Assembly: GCA_905221095.1 (NCBI GenBank)
Contig: CAJNBV010000015.1
Location: forward strand, 1-33,143
DNA from: a bacterium
GTDB taxonomy: Bacteria > Bacillota > Bacilli > Lactobacillales > Streptococcaceae
DNA length: 33,143 bases
Direction of reading: 5' to 3'
Within the stretch, counting starts at the first letter, position 1, and each line of letters opens with the position of its first letter. Of the stretch, positions 6,180 through 16,172 are shown one piece after another. Both the position numbers and the translations under genes were made by a program. The notes under the pieces were generated by a model. The model was not told where the DNA came from. It ran no database searches and was given only the letters and a program-made list of their open reading frames with translations.

Positions 6180-6208
6180 TTGACTAACATTTAAAATTAT
6201 CATACAAT
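6180..6208 (+). promoter_or_regulatory. Promoter of the abi-associated RNA
   Basis: TTGACT (6180-6185), a 17-bp spacer and TACAAT (6203-6208). The start point is expected at A6215, just before the RNA hairpins. Confidence 0.75.
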
Positions 6209-6214
6209 GAAGGT

Positions 6215-6300
6215 ACTTAAGAGAATAGCGCCCGATAATTCTCAGTGAAACGGGATAGCGAAAAAAGCGCCTTCTATGTATTTAGGAGGTGCCTTTTTTT
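6215..6300 (+). ncRNA. AbiF-associated structured RNA with pseudoknot and intrinsic terminator
   Basis: Between a good promoter and a U7 tract the sequence folds as follows. Stem 1 is GAGAAT (6221-6226) with ATTCTC (6238-6243). Loop bases CCCG (6231-6234) can pair with CGGG (6251-6254), giving an H-type pseudoknot. A terminator stem of nine pairs follows (6267-6275 with 6284-6292, two G-U) and then C and TTTTTTT (6294-6300). It lies directly before an Abi_2/AbiF gene. A conserved abiF RNA motif has been described from comparative genomics in just this position, and RNA antitoxins have been proposed for AbiF-type HEPN proteins. Assignment to that family is from memory, position and fold, without a covariance search. 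Confidence 0.7.
6267..6300 (+). terminator. Terminator of the abi RNA that also sequesters the abi ribosome-binding site
   Basis: The 3' arm of the stem (6284-6292) contains AGGAGGTG (6284-6291), the only candidate Shine-Dalgarno for the abi start. The U-tract ends in the TTG start codon (6299-6301). Termination makes the short RNA; read-through makes an abi mRNA whose start is folded shut. Confidence 0.75.
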
Positions 6301-7255
6301 GTCCAAACCATTCAAGACTATACAAGAACAAATAGAGTTATTACATAAACGGGGGCTTGTAATATCTGACTATTCCAAAACAAAAAAGTACCTACTAACA
6401 AATAACTACTACAGTATTATCAATGGTTACAGTAAATATTTTACTGATCAACACAATGATTATATACAAGGTGCTAATTTCTCGGAAATTACTTATACAT
6501 ACTTCTATGATAAGGAAATCAAATACACCTTCCTAAAAGCTATCTTAGAAGCTGAGAAACACATAAAATCTATATTAGCTTATGTTTTTTCCGAGGCTTA
6601 CCCTACTACTCCTTATTTTTACTTAGATTACCAAAACTACGACTACAAGAAAAACAAGAGGACTGTCCCTTTTGTGATTCGTCAAATCGTAAAAATCATT
6701 GACAAACATAAATCAAGTCGAAAAAGCAATAGCATACAACACTATTTCAATAAACATAACGACGTCCCTTTCTGGGTAATCGTGGATTACTTGACTTTTG
6801 GAGATATACTCGCAATATTAAAGAGTTTGCCACTCTCCCTACAAGATAGAATTGCAAAGAAGTCTTACAGTTTTATTAGTGAACACTGCACTATTAAGAA
6901 AAATTTTACTAGGGATATGCTGATTTCCTTCGTTGAAAACCTAGCAGAAACTAGAAATGTTTGCGCTCACGATAACCGCTTATATGGTTTCAAGTGTAGA
7001 AATAGCTTGAAATACTATCCTGATTTACACGACAAACACAATATAAAGAATACAGACGCAAAAAGTAGTCCTTACCATACCATGATTGCATTACAATGTT
7101 TCTTAAGCGCTAATGAGTATGCTAAACTACATAATACGCTCCTATCACGATTTAAAGACTTCTCTAAACATTTGCATACACTCTCTATTGATTTCTTTTT
7201 AAACGAACTGGGCTTTCCTCCTAATTGGCAACAATCAAATAAACTCGTTCATTAA
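6299..7255 (+). CDS. abiF: AbiF/AbiD-type abortive infection protein (Abi_2 family, HEPN RNase)
   Basis: The start is TTG at 6299, 7 nt after AGGAGGTG; the in-frame GTG at 6245 lies inside the RNA and has no site. The product is 318 residues, a usual length for the Abi_2 family. The N-terminal pattern KPFKTIQEQIELLHKRGL, then YLLTNNYYSIINGYSKYF, is typical of that family. The HEPN ribonuclease motif R-x4-H is present as RNVCAH (R219, H224), preceded by the helical EAEKHIKSILAYVF segment. AbiF-like proteins stop phage growth in lactic streptococci. They are thought to be HEPN toxins restrained by a neighbouring RNA, and a relation to Cas13 has been proposed. Here it is island cargo, probably excluding competing phages. 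The catalytic motif is intact. Confidence 0.88.
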   Translation: MSKPFKTIQEQIELLHKRGLVISDYSKTKKYLLTNNYYSIINGYSKYFTDQHNDYIQGANFSEITYTYFYDKEIKYTFLKAILEAEKHIKSILAYVFSEAYPTTPYFYLDYQNYDYKKNKRTVPFVIRQIVKIIDKHKSSRKSNSIQHYFNKHNDVPFWVIVDYLTFGDILAILKSLPLSLQDRIAKKSYSFISEHCTIKKNFTRDMLISFVENLAETRNVCAHDNRLYGFKCRNSLKYYPDLHDKHNIKNTDAKSSPYHTMIALQCFLSANEYAKLHNTLLSRFKDFSKHLHTLSIDFFLNELGFPPNWQQSNKLVH

Positions 7256-7419
7256 ACAAACTCATATAAGCCCCATATACGCCTTGTTTAACACTCTGGC
7301 ATTATTTACCGTCTGACTGCTTAAAATCGAAAATAGGGGCATTCTCGTAGCTCCTCGCATGGTATAACTTCAAAATCTTTCCTAATTGCTTGCCTGCTGA
7401 TGGAAAAGGAGTAAAAACC
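7256..7419. other. Abi-int intergenic region with a duplicated segment
   Basis: This interval holds direct repeat copy 2 (7369-7398) and the integrase ribosome-binding site. No convincing promoter or terminator was identified. A minus-strand frame here (7302-7622) runs antisense into int and has no ribosome-binding site. Confidence 0.4.
7369..7398. repeat. Direct repeat copy 2 (30 bp, matches 4233-4262)
   Basis: It differs at two positions from copy 1. Read on the minus strand, both encode SRQAIRK(G/D)FE, so this may be a fragment of the start-less gene at 4023-4295 copied next to int, or a shared protein-binding site. Confidence 0.75.
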
Positions 7420-8583
7420 ATGAATATTACAGAATACAAAAAGAAAAACGGATCTATCGTATACCGAGCAAGCGTGTATCTTGGAGTTGATAAACTTACA
7501 GGGAAAAAGGCTAGAACCACGGTCACGGCCAATACTAAAAAGGGGATTAAAATCAAAGCAAGAGAGGCTGTAAATGCTTTTGCTTCAAACGGGTATACAG
7601 TTAAAGATAAGCCAACAATCACAACATACGAAGAATTGGTAAAAGTTTGGTGGGATAGTTACAAGAATACAGTTAAACCCAATACTCGCCAGTCTATGGA
7701 TGGATTGGTTAGAGTGCATTTATTGCCCGTATTTGGCGATTATAAGCTAGATAAGCTAACCACGCCTATTCTTCAACAACAAGTAAATAAGTGGGCTGAC
7801 AAGGCCAATAAGGGCGAAAAAGGGGCGTTTGCTAACTACTCCTTGCTCCACAACATGAATAAGCGTATTTTGAAATATGGCGTAGCTATTCAGGTAATAC
7901 AATACAATCCAGCTAACGATGTCATCGTTCCACGCAAACAGCAAAAAGAAAAATCTACTGTAAAATACTTAGACAACAAAGAATTAAAACAGTTTCTGAA
8001 TTATTTAGATACCTTGGATCAATCAAATTATGAAAACCTATTTGATGTTGTCCTGTATAAGACTTTATTGGCCACTGGTTGTCGTATCAGTGAGGCTCTG
8101 GCTCTTGAATGGTCTGATATTGACCTAGAAAACGGTGTTATCAGTATCAATAAGACACTAAACCGCTATCAAGAAATTAATTCACCTAAATCAAACGCTG
8201 GTTATCGTGATATACCAATAGACAAAGCCACCTTGCTTTTACTTAAACAATACAAGAATCGTCAACAAATTCAGTCTTGGAAATTAGGTCGTACCGAAAC
8301 AGTCGTATTCTCTGTATTTACAGAAAAATATGCTTATGCTTGCAACTTACGCAAACGCCTAAATAAGCATTTTGAGAATGCTGGTGTAACGAATGTATCA
8401 TTCCACGGTTTCCGCCATACTCATACCACTATGATGTTATACGCTCAGACTAGTCCTAAAGATGTCCAATACAGATTGGGACACTCTAACTTATTAGTGA
8501 CTGAAAATGTTTACTGGCATACAAACCAAGAAAACGCAAAAAAAGCTGTCTCAAATTATGAAACAGCCCTCAATAATTTATAA
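7420..8583 (+). CDS. int: Tyrosine integrase of the island
   Basis: Start ATG 7420, 8 nt after AAAGGAG; the longer frame from 7390 has no site. The product is 387 residues. It has an N-terminal AP2-like arm-binding domain (about 1-55), a SAM-like core-binding domain (about 65-165) and a catalytic domain. The catalytic residues are intact: R222 (ATGCRISEALALEW), H329 and R332 (HGFRHT), H355 (LGHS) and nucleophile Y365 (ENVYWHT). It should catalyse integration and, with a small HTH partner, excision. It lies at the eno-proximal end of the element, as expected for an integrase next to its own attachment site. The family call is firm. Confidence 0.95.
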   Translation: MNITEYKKKNGSIVYRASVYLGVDKLTGKKARTTVTANTKKGIKIKAREAVNAFASNGYTVKDKPTITTYEELVKVWWDSYKNTVKPNTRQSMDGLVRVHLLPVFGDYKLDKLTTPILQQQVNKWADKANKGEKGAFANYSLLHNMNKRILKYGVAIQVIQYNPANDVIVPRKQQKEKSTVKYLDNKELKQFLNYLDTLDQSNYENLFDVVLYKTLLATGCRISEALALEWSDIDLENGVISINKTLNRYQEINSPKSNAGYRDIPIDKATLLLLKQYKNRQQIQSWKLGRTETVVFSVFTEKYAYACNLRKRLNKHFENAGVTNVSFHGFRHTHTTMMLYAQTSPKDVQYRLGHSNLLVTENVYWHTNQENAKKAVSNYETALNNL

Positions 8584-8660
8584 AGGGTGTCACGATCAGT
8601 GACTACCCTCTTACTATACTTAAAATTACTATCGGGTAACTAAAAGGGTAGTAAAATAAG
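8584..8660. other. Candidate integrase-binding / attachment-proximal region
   Basis: Short repeats related to GGGTAGT are packed here: GGGTgTCAC/GTGActACCC forms a dyad (8585-8608), and ACTACCCT (8602-8609) is repeated inverted as AGGGTAGT (8645-8652). Repeated arm-type sites next to int are expected for an att arm. The core cannot be defined because the partner att site is outside the window. Confidence 0.3.
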
Positions 8661-8700
8661 AAAAAGCACTAAGGGAAAGCGCCCCAAAGTGCTTATTTTA
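8661..8700. terminator. Bidirectional terminator between int and eno
   Basis: AAGCACT (8664-8670) and AGTGCTT (8688-8694) enclose an inner GGG/CCC stem. T-runs follow on both strands (TTTTTC on the minus side, ATTTTA on the + side), so it can end both eno and int transcripts. Confidence 0.7.
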
Positions 8701-8713
8701 AAGGCTTTACGCC

Positions 8714-8732
8714 ATCTAATCTAGAAATTAGA

Positions 8733-8733
<1 letters not shown>
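8714..8733. repeat. Perfect 7-bp inverted repeat touching the eno stop codon
   Basis: ATCTAAT (8714-8720) and ATTAGAT (8727-8733) are separated by 6 bp, and the last base is part of the eno TAA. No U-tract follows, so it may be a weak hairpin or part of the attachment core. Confidence 0.45.
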
Positions 8734-10040
<1,307 letters not shown>

Positions 10041-10075
10041 TTACTCTCCTTATGAGTTAAATTTTTTACACCTCT

Positions 10076-10104
10076 ATAATACCTTAAAACCCCTCCTTTT
10101 TCAA
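10076..10104 (-). promoter_or_regulatory. eno promoter
   Basis: On the minus strand TTGAAA (10104-10099), a 17-bp spacer and TATTAT (10081-10076). The start would be near 10069, about 30 nt before the ATG. Confidence 0.7.
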
Positions 10105-10186
10105 GAAAAAACGTTATCTTTGTGCAAATTTTCCTTAACTTTATAAAGTAATCGCTTTCTTTTGTCTGTTTTATTCTAACTTTTAT

Positions 10187-10200
10187 GATATACTGTTTTC
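10187..10200 (+). promoter_or_regulatory. Extended -10 placing the transcript start on the ATG
   Basis: TGATATACT (10187 onward; TATACT 10189-10194) is an extended -10 element. Seven bases on is A10201, the first base of the ATG. No Shine-Dalgarno lies before the ATG, so the mRNA is predicted to be leaderless. Confidence 0.6.
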
Positions 10201-10647
10201 ATGACAGATTTATCAAAACAATTACTTGAAAAAGCTCATGGTGGGACAAAATTAAATCCAGATGAACAAAGACGATATCTTGGTACTTTTGAGGAAAGAG
10301 TTCTTGGATATGCAGATATTGATACGGCAAATAGCCCTCAGCTGGAAAAAGGCTTTTTATCTATTTTAGAAAACCTTCAAGAAAAAGCTGAGCCACTCTT
10401 TGTGAAGATTTCCCCAACTATCGAATTTGACAAGCAAGTTTTCTACTTGAAAGAAGCAAAAGAAACTGATAGCCAAGCTACCATAGTATCTGAAGAGCAC
10501 ACTTCTTCTCCTTTCGGTCTGATTATTCATACGAATGCACCCGTTCAAGTAGAAGAAAAGGATCTTCGACTTGCTTTTGCAAAACTTTGGGAAGGTAAAA
10601 AGGAAGAACCTGCCAAAACATCCATCTGGAAGAAATGGTTTGGCTAA
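10201..10647 (+). CDS. YueI/DUF1694-like protein
   Basis: This 148-residue cytoplasmic protein has the YueI-family pattern [20 protein letters not shown] (about residues 19-38) followed by a Rossmann-like alpha/beta core and a basic C-terminal tail ending WKKWFG. The family is widespread in Firmicutes and its function is unknown. It is the only chromosomal + strand gene in this region. It is transcribed divergently from eno and ends just inside the 3' end of the convergent glycerate kinase gene (4-bp overlap). It lacks a ribosome-binding site and appears leaderless. Confidence 0.85.
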   Translation: MTDLSKQLLEKAHGGTKLNPDEQRRYLGTFEERVLGYADIDTANSPQLEKGFLSILENLQEKAEPLFVKISPTIEFDKQVFYLKEAKETDSQATIVSEEHTSSPFGLIIHTNAPVQVEEKDLRLAFAKLWEGKKEEPAKTSIWKKWFG

Positions 10648-11759
10648 ATCTTAGGCATCTTTAATAAATGTCCAATATTGGTGGCCGTATGCTCTAAATA
10701 GAGACTGGCATTTTTCAGACTATCTTCTAGTGGTTCACTTTTCTCCAAAATTGAAAAAGCCGCTTGGATATTCTCAAATGGTAGGGAAGGTAAATCCTCA
10801 GCAATACTACCACAAATAGCGACAACAGGAACTCCGACAGGGGTTCTTTTTGCTAGGCCTATAGGCGCTTTCCCTGCTAAACTTTGACGATCTAGTCTTC
10901 CTTCACCAACAATAACCAAATCAGCATCTGCAACTTTCTTATCAAAGTCAATCAAATCTAAACAGGTGTCAATTCCAAATACGATACTTGCTTGAGCAAA
11001 GGCACACAAACCGGCAGCAATACCTCCACCAGCTCCTGCTCCTTTAATTTCCAATGTTGCAGGGGAGACTTTTTCATAAAAATCTTGGATAGCCTGATCT
11101 ACTGCCTCAAACATAGTAGGATCTAGGCCTTTTTGCTTGCCAAACGTATAGGTTGCACCTTGGTGTCCACATAAGGGACTCACGACATCTGCTAAAATAC
11201 GAATGTGAACATCTTCAGGAATTTTATAGCAATTTTCTGTTGAAACAGAAGCTAAGTTTAGTAAGGTCTGACCGCAAGCAGTCAAGGCATTTCCATCCCT
11301 ATCATAAAATTGATAACCTAAACCAGCAGCAATACCTATTCCTCCGTCATTACTAGCCGTACCACCAACGCCAATATAGATATCTTTAATTCCTTGATCA
11401 ATGAGGTGGCGAATCAATTCTCCAATTCCACGGGTTTGGGTTTGCAGTGGATTTCGTTTCTCCAGAGGAATTTTTCCAAGACCGACCAAGTCAGCAACTT
11501 CGAAGAGGGCTAATTCCCCTTTTTGAAAATAGCGCATGGCTTCTTCTTGACCAAAAGGTCCTGTCACTTGAATCCATTTTTCTTCAAGTTCAAGAGAATG
11601 TCGGATAGCATCTACAGTTCCTTCTCCACCATCACCAACAGGGCAGAGGAGACAGTCTACATCTGCTATCGATTGTTGGAAGCCTCTCTTAATAGCTCCA
11701 GCTACCTTCTCAGCTGTCAAGCTTTCTTTAAATGAATCTGGCGCAATTACAATCTTCAT
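10644..11759 (-). CDS. Glycerate kinase (GarK/GlxK family)
   Basis: This phosphorylates D-glycerate with ATP; the GarK/GlxK family makes 2-phosphoglycerate (EC 2.7.1.165), the enolase substrate. The 371-residue product starts [16 protein letters not shown], the classical family N-terminus. Also present are GDGGEGT (about 47-53), [11 protein letters not shown], and GEGRLDRQS near residue 280. I prefer ATG 11759, which has a GAGGGA site; an upstream ATG at 11771 would overlap the serB stop and lacks a site. It is translationally coupled to serB (2-11 bp). Linking serine/glycerate metabolism with the adjacent eno is an inference. Confidence 0.9.
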   Translation of the reverse strand: MKIVIAPDSFKESLTAEKVAGAIKRGFQQSIADVDCLLCPVGDGGEGTVDAIRHSLELEEKWIQVTGPFGQEEAMRYFQKGELALFEVADLVGLGKIPLEKRNPLQTQTRGIGELIRHLIDQGIKDIYIGVGGTASNDGGIGIAAGLGYQFYDRDGNALTACGQTLLNLASVSTENCYKIPEDVHIRILADVVSPLCGHQGATYTFGKQKGLDPTMFEAVDQAIQDFYEKVSPATLEIKGAGAGGGIAAGLCAFAQASIVFGIDTCLDLIDFDKKVADADLVIVGEGRLDRQSLAGKAPIGLAKRTPVGVPVVAICGSIAEDLPSLPFENIQAAFSILEKSEPLEDSLKNASLYLEHTATNIGHLLKMPKI

Positions 11760-11767
11760 ATTTTCCC

Positions 11768-12412
11768 TCATTCTAAACAGTCAATCAAAGGAAGAACTTC
11801 TAAAAAATCACTCTTGTCAACATGATGTGGTATTTCTTTTTTCAGCACTTCTTTGGCACAAAAAGCAATTCCTAGGCCTGCAGATTTCAACATCAATAGA
11901 TCATTGGCCCCATCACCGATTGCAACTGTTCTTTCTTTAGGGAGTTGGAGTTCCTTTCTCCATTTTTCCAGAGTCTCTTGTTTGACCTGGGGACTGATAA
12001 TTTGTCCAACTAATTTTCCTGTTAGAAGACCGTCTTTAACTTCCAGTTGGTTGGCAGAGAAATAGGTAATACTAAGGGATTTCGCTAGTCTCTCAACTAT
12101 TGGTGTAAATCCACCAGACACCAGACCTACTAGGATGCCATTCTTTTGGAGAATGGAAATGAATTCCTGGGCATTTGGCGTTAAATGAATAGAGTTAAAA
12201 ACTTTCTCAAAGACCGAAACAGGAAGACCTTTCAACAAGGACACTCTTTTTCTTAAACTGCTTTCAAAGTCCAACTCCCCTTGCATCGCCTGACTTGTAA
12301 GCTGCGCAATTTCCTCCTCACAACCTGCCTCTCTTCCCAAAAGGTCAATCACTTCTTCTAGGATTAAGGTGCCGTCAACATCCATGACACACAAGACTTT
12401 TACTTGAGACAT
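11768..12412 (-). CDS. serB: Phosphoserine phosphatase
   Basis: This is a HAD-superfamily enzyme that hydrolyses O-phosphoserine to serine (EC 3.1.3.3), the last step of serine synthesis. In 214 residues it shows the nucleophile motif DVDGTL (D11, D13), motif II SGG (S99), and GDGANDL (166-172) with the metal aspartate. The cap region between motifs I and II is SerB-like. ATG follows AGGAGA. It lies downstream of the glgA terminator and is paired with the glycerate kinase. No serA or serC is seen in this window. A phosphatase for a related phospho-metabolite is the alternative. Confidence 0.88.
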   Translation of the reverse strand: MSQVKVLCVMDVDGTLILEEVIDLLGREAGCEEEIAQLTSQAMQGELDFESSLRKRVSLLKGLPVSVFEKVFNSIHLTPNAQEFISILQKNGILVGLVSGGFTPIVERLAKSLSITYFSANQLEVKDGLLTGKLVGQIISPQVKQETLEKWRKELQLPKERTVAIGDGANDLLMLKSAGLGIAFCAKEVLKKEIPHHVDKSDFLEVLPLIDCLE

Positions 12413-12435
12413 AAATTCTCCTCTCTAGATAGCCT

Positions 12436-12465
12436 AAAAATCGTATGAAGTCATCATACGATTTT
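12436..12465. terminator. Terminator after glgA
   Basis: ATCGTATGA (12440-12448) and TCATACGAT (12454-12462) form a perfect 9-bp stem with a 5-nt loop. Runs of A and T on either side make it usable in both directions; for glgA it begins 6 bp after the stop. Confidence 0.8.
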
Positions 12466-12470
12466 ATCTA

Positions 12471-13904
12471 TTAATTAACTAAGCTATGGTACAAGTCAAG
12501 GTATGATTTGCAGGCTGTATCCCATGAGAAATCACACTCCATAGCTTGTTTTTGTAAGTTTCTCCAAACGTCAGGATGGTTCCTATACAAGTCCAATGCT
12601 GTTTGGAAAGTCCAATTTAACCAATAAGGAGATAGATTGTCAAAGCTAAAGCCTGTACCGCTTCCTTCGATTGGATTGAAAGCGCGGACAGTATCTCGCA
12701 AACCACCAACTTCATGAACCAATGGCAAGGTTCCGTACCGCATCGCCATCATTTGAGACAAGCCACACGGTTCAAAACGACTCGGCATGAGGAAGAGGTC
12801 ACAAGCAGCGTAGATTTCTTGAGCAAGTTTGACATCAAAAGTAATATTTGCTGATAACTTGTCAGGATAAATCTGAGCAAACCATGAAAAAGCACCTTCA
12901 AAGGCTGGATCTCCAGTTCCCAAAAGAACAATCTGAACATCATTTTGCAAGATATGATGCAAACTTTCGACCACGACATCAAAACCTTTTTGACGTGTCA
13001 AACGAGAAACAATTCCCACCAATGGCACGTCAGCTCTAACAGGCAAGCCAACTCTTTCTTGCAATTTTGCCTTGTTTTGGGCTTTCCCAGACAAATCTTC
13101 TTGACTAAAATGATAGTCTAAAAGAGCATCCGTCTGAGGATTATAAAGGTCAGCATCAATCCCATTCACAATACCAGATACCTTGCCGGACTCCATTCGA
13201 AGAATCTGATCCAAGTTACATCCGAACTGACTGGTCATAATTTCATGAGCATAACTAGGCGAAACTGTTGAAACACGGTCCGCATAGAGAATACCTGCCT
13301 TCATCCAGTTCAGACAGTTGTTCCAGCGAAGGGTTCCATCAGCGTAACGTTCAAAGCCAACTCCAAACAAATCCCATAACATTCCTTCTGAAAATTGTCC
13401 TTGGAATTCCAAATTATGAATGGTTAAAACAGTTTTAATTCCTTGATAAGCTTGAATCCAACGGTATTTTTCCTTTAACAAGAAAGGAATCATGGCTGTA
13501 TGGTAGTCATGAACATGAAGAAGGTCAGGAATAAAGTCAATCCTTTCCATAGCCTCGATAGCAGCCAGTTGGAAGAAAGCGAAACGTTCCCCATCGTCAA
13601 AATCACCGTAAACATGACCACGGAAGAAATAATATTGGCTGTCAATAAAGTAGAAGGTTACACCGTTTAAGACGGTTTTCTTAATCCCACAGTACTGTCT
13701 GCGCCAACCGACGCTCACCTCAAAATGAAGAACATCTTCAATCTGATTTCCAAATTTAGCCTCTACCATGTCATAGTAGGGTAAAATCACTGCAACTTCG
13801 TGCCCAGCTTTTACCAGTGATTTGGGAAGAGCGCCAATGACGTCTCCCAAACCACCTGTTTTTGAAAAGGGTGCACCCTCTGCTGCTACAAATAAAATTT
13901 TCAT
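12471..13904 (-). CDS. glgA: Glycogen synthase (ADP-glucose)
   Basis: This GT5 glycosyltransferase (EC 2.4.1.21) adds glucose from ADP-glucose to glycogen. At 477 residues it is full length. The ADP-glucose-binding motif KTGGLGD is at residues 15-21, and the C-terminal GT-B lobe carries [10 protein letters not shown] and [19 protein letters not shown], with the catalytic Glu. The ATG overlaps the glgD stop by 4 bp (ATGA) and has an AGAGGA site. It is the last gene of the glgBCDA operon; no glgP follows before the terminator. Confidence 0.98.
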   Translation of the reverse strand: MKILFVAAEGAPFSKTGGLGDVIGALPKSLVKAGHEVAVILPYYDMVEAKFGNQIEDVLHFEVSVGWRRQYCGIKKTVLNGVTFYFIDSQYYFFRGHVYGDFDDGERFAFFQLAAIEAMERIDFIPDLLHVHDYHTAMIPFLLKEKYRWIQAYQGIKTVLTIHNLEFQGQFSEGMLWDLFGVGFERYADGTLRWNNCLNWMKAGILYADRVSTVSPSYAHEIMTSQFGCNLDQILRMESGKVSGIVNGIDADLYNPQTDALLDYHFSQEDLSGKAQNKAKLQERVGLPVRADVPLVGIVSRLTRQKGFDVVVESLHHILQNDVQIVLLGTGDPAFEGAFSWFAQIYPDKLSANITFDVKLAQEIYAACDLFLMPSRFEPCGLSQMMAMRYGTLPLVHEVGGLRDTVRAFNPIEGSGTGFSFDNLSPYWLNWTFQTALDLYRNHPDVWRNLQKQAMECDFSWDTACKSYLDLYHSLVN

Positions 13905-15040
13905 GAATGAATATCCTCTGTTACTTTGCTACCTTTCTTAACGACAACTGGATGTTCTGCAGTTCCTCGAATCACAACACCAGGCTCAACTTCAACACCC
14001 TTGTCCAAGATAGCATATTCAACCTGAGCTCCTTCTCCAATAACAACACGAGGGAAGAGCAGGCTATCTTTAACCAGGCTATCCTTATGGACATGAATAT
14101 TACGTGATAGAACGGAATTAGCCACTTGACCTTCAATGATACTACCAGAGGCAAACTGAGAAGTACTTACCTTAGATGTATTAGCATAGTAAGTTGGCTC
14201 TTCGTTTTTGACCTTTGTATAAATCTTTTGATTTGGTGAGAAGAGAGAGTAGAATTTTTGAGATTCAAGCATATCTTTGTTAGCTTGGTAATAAGACTCT
14301 ACAGAATGAATATTTGCCAGATAACCTGTGTACTCGTAGGCAAAAGCCCCTTCTTTTGCAGCTAAATCACGTAAAACATAACGCAACTTCTCTGGGTGTT
14401 CTTTTTTAGCTTCTTCTTCCAAGCGTTCAATCAACCAAGGTGTATCAACGACAAAGATATCTGTGGACATGTTATAGATTTGATCTGGTAACTTGCTATC
14501 AAAGAGTTTATGAGAACGAACATGGTCTGTTTCATCCACTTCCAAGATTGCGTTTACTTCTGAAATGTCTTTCTTAGCTAGTTTTTTATAAACTACAGTG
14601 ATAGGCCCTTTTGTTGTACTGTGTAGGTGGAAAACTTGGTTCAAATCAATGTTAATCAAGACATCGCAGTTGAGTGAAACTGTTTGGTTTGAGCCAGAAC
14701 GTTTCAAATAAGTAAGAAGCTGTTGGTAGTATTCTTTTCCAACTGTACTACTTTCCACACGGGTATTGTAAATACCTAGATAATAGTGACTTAGAAGAGT
14801 TGACAAGCCCCACTCGCGTCCTGAACGAATATGGTCAAAGACGGAGCTGATATTGTCTTGTTGGAAAATACCAAAGACACTACGGACACCTGCATTAGCA
14901 AGACTAGAAAGCGGGAAGTCAATCAAACGATATTTCCCACCAAATGGCAAACTAGCTACTGGACGGTGGTCCGTCAATGTTGACATATCATGAAAACCAA
15001 CTGTATTTCCTAAAATGGCAGAATATTTATCAATCTTCAT
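13901..15040 (-). CDS. glgD: ADP-glucose pyrophosphorylase, GlgD subunit
   Basis: This 379-residue nucleotidyltransferase-fold protein has a left-handed beta-helix C-terminus (repeats from about residue 285 on). Where GlgC has the GGQGTRL signature, this protein reads [11 protein letters not shown], so it lacks the catalytic loop. That is the hallmark of GlgD, which modulates GlgC in a heterotetramer in Firmicutes. It overlaps glgC by 11 bp and glgA by 4 bp. The active-site loss is normal for the family and not decay. Confidence 0.96.
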   Translation of the reverse strand: MKIDKYSAILGNTVGFHDMSTLTDHRPVASLPFGGKYRLIDFPLSSLANAGVRSVFGIFQQDNISSVFDHIRSGREWGLSTLLSHYYLGIYNTRVESSTVGKEYYQQLLTYLKRSGSNQTVSLNCDVLINIDLNQVFHLHSTTKGPITVVYKKLAKKDISEVNAILEVDETDHVRSHKLFDSKLPDQIYNMSTDIFVVDTPWLIERLEEEAKKEHPEKLRYVLRDLAAKEGAFAYEYTGYLANIHSVESYYQANKDMLESQKFYSLFSPNQKIYTKVKNEEPTYYANTSKVSTSQFASGSIIEGQVANSVLSRNIHVHKDSLVKDSLLFPRVVIGEGAQVEYAILDKGVEVEPGVVIRGTAEHPVVVKKGSKVTEDIHS

Positions 15041-16172
15041 CTGTTGCTACCCCCACTACTTCATTATATCCTACAACTTGTACTTCTTCTGTTCCATCAA
15101 TTTCGACACCGTCAGAAATAACCGCACCTTCACCAATAATGGCACGTTTGATTTTAGCTCCGTTTCCAATAATAGCTCCACTCATGATAACTGAATCTAC
15201 TACTTCTGCCCCTTCGCGAACTTGTGCCCCTGTTGAAAGGATAGAATGTTTAACCGTTCCATCAACAAAACATCCGTCTACAACTAATGAGTCTTCCACA
15301 TCAGCATTTGCACCAAGGAAGTTTGGTGGCGAAATCAAGTTTCTTGAGTAAATCTTCCATTGACGGTTACGGCTATCCAAGGCATTTTCTGGAGAAATGT
15401 ACTCCATGTTGGCTTCCCAAAGTGACTCAATCGTACCAACGTCTTTCCAGTAACCATTAAATTCATAAGCATAGACACTTTCACCTGACTCAAGGTAATT
15501 TGGAATGACATTTTTACCAAAGTCTGACATATCGACATTGCTCTTTTCAGCAGCAACAAGCATATTGCGGAGACGTTGCCAATCAAAGATGTAAATTCCC
15601 ATAGAAGCTTTGGTAGATTTAGGTTGAGCTGGTTTTTCTTCAAACTCAACGATACGATTGTTAGCATCTGTATTCATGATACCAAAACGACTAGCTTCTT
15701 TAAGAGGGACGTCTAAAACCGCTACTGTCAAGCTGGCATTATTATCCTTGTGAGACTGGAGCATATCATCATAGTCCATTTTGTAGATGTGATCCCCAGA
15801 GAGAATCAAGACATACTCAGGATTGACACTGTCGATATAGTCGATATTTTGGTAAATAGCATGACTAGTCCCTTCGAACCAACGATTTCCTTCACTTGCA
15901 GAATAAGGTTGAAGAATAGAGACACCAGAATTGATACCGTCTAATCCCCAACTTGAACCATTCCCAATATGATTATTGAGAGCAAGTGGCTGGTACTGTG
16001 TAATGACTCCAACATTGTGAATCCCTGAGTTGGCACAGTTTGAAAGAGCAAAGTCAATGATACGGTAGCGCCCACCAAATTGCACAGCTGGTTTTGCGAT
16101 GCTTTGAGTGAGTTTACCGAGACGAGTTCCTTGCCCACCAGCAAGAATCAAAGCTAACATTTCATTCTTCAT
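15030..16172 (-). CDS. glgC: Glucose-1-phosphate adenylyltransferase
   Basis: This makes ADP-glucose and PPi from glucose-1-phosphate and ATP (EC 2.7.7.27), the committed step of glycogen synthesis. The 380 residues include [11 protein letters not shown] (12-22), [21 protein letters not shown] with the metal Asp, a VEFEEKP motif and a C-terminal beta-helix. The ATG overlaps the glgB end by 11 bp and the 3' end overlaps glgD by 11 bp, so the operon is translated as one coupled unit. Confidence 0.98.
   Translation of the reverse strand: MKNEMLALILAGGQGTRLGKLTQSIAKPAVQFGGRYRIIDFALSNCANSGIHNVGVITQYQPLALNNHIGNGSSWGLDGINSGVSILQPYSASEGNRWFEGTSHAIYQNIDYIDSVNPEYVLILSGDHIYKMDYDDMLQSHKDNNASLTVAVLDVPLKEASRFGIMNTDANNRIVEFEEKPAQPKSTKASMGIYIFDWQRLRNMLVAAEKSNVDMSDFGKNVIPNYLESGESVYAYEFNGYWKDVGTIESLWEANMEYISPENALDSRNRQWKIYSRNLISPPNFLGANADVEDSLVVDGCFVDGTVKHSILSTGAQVREGAEVVDSVIMSGAIIGNGAKIKRAIIGEGAVISDGVEIDGTEEVQVVGYNEVVGVATDED

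Larger units (their letters stand above)
1..8710. mobile_element. Phage-inducible chromosomal island-like element (partial), inserted beside eno
   Basis: The gene order matches the PICI/SaPI plan. A tyrosine integrase and a repressor without a peptidase domain lie on one strand. They are divergent from an early operon that ends in a primase-like gene, an SF3-helicase Rep and an iteron origin directly 3' of rep. No phage structural, portal, terminase large-subunit or lysis genes are seen in this part. An AbiF-type defence gene occupies the int-repressor interval as cargo. The right boundary lies between the int stop (8583) and the eno stop (8735); the left boundary is outside the window, so the size and any packaging or interference module cannot be judged. 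A plasmid-like integrated element or a prophage remnant is the alternative. The class assignment is inference from gene order. Confidence 0.75.

Noticed and set aside
7302..7622. 106-residue minus frame antisense to int
   Set aside because: It has no ribosome-binding site, overlaps the well-supported integrase, and its apparent hydrophobic content is the complement of int codons.
18..8475. 12-base identity GTCCAATACAGA at 18-29 and 8464-8475 as a possible att pair
   Set aside because: One copy is inside the integrase coding sequence; dozens of 12-base matches are expected by chance in 33 kb.
10366..10548. 60-residue minus frame antisense to the yueI-like gene
   Set aside because: No ribosome-binding site; shadow of the recognised DUF1694 gene.
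13901..15040. Loss of the GGxGTRL motif in GlgD as gene decay
   Set aside because: Absence of this loop is normal for GlgD regulatory subunits; the rest of the protein is intact and in an operon with a catalytic GlgC.
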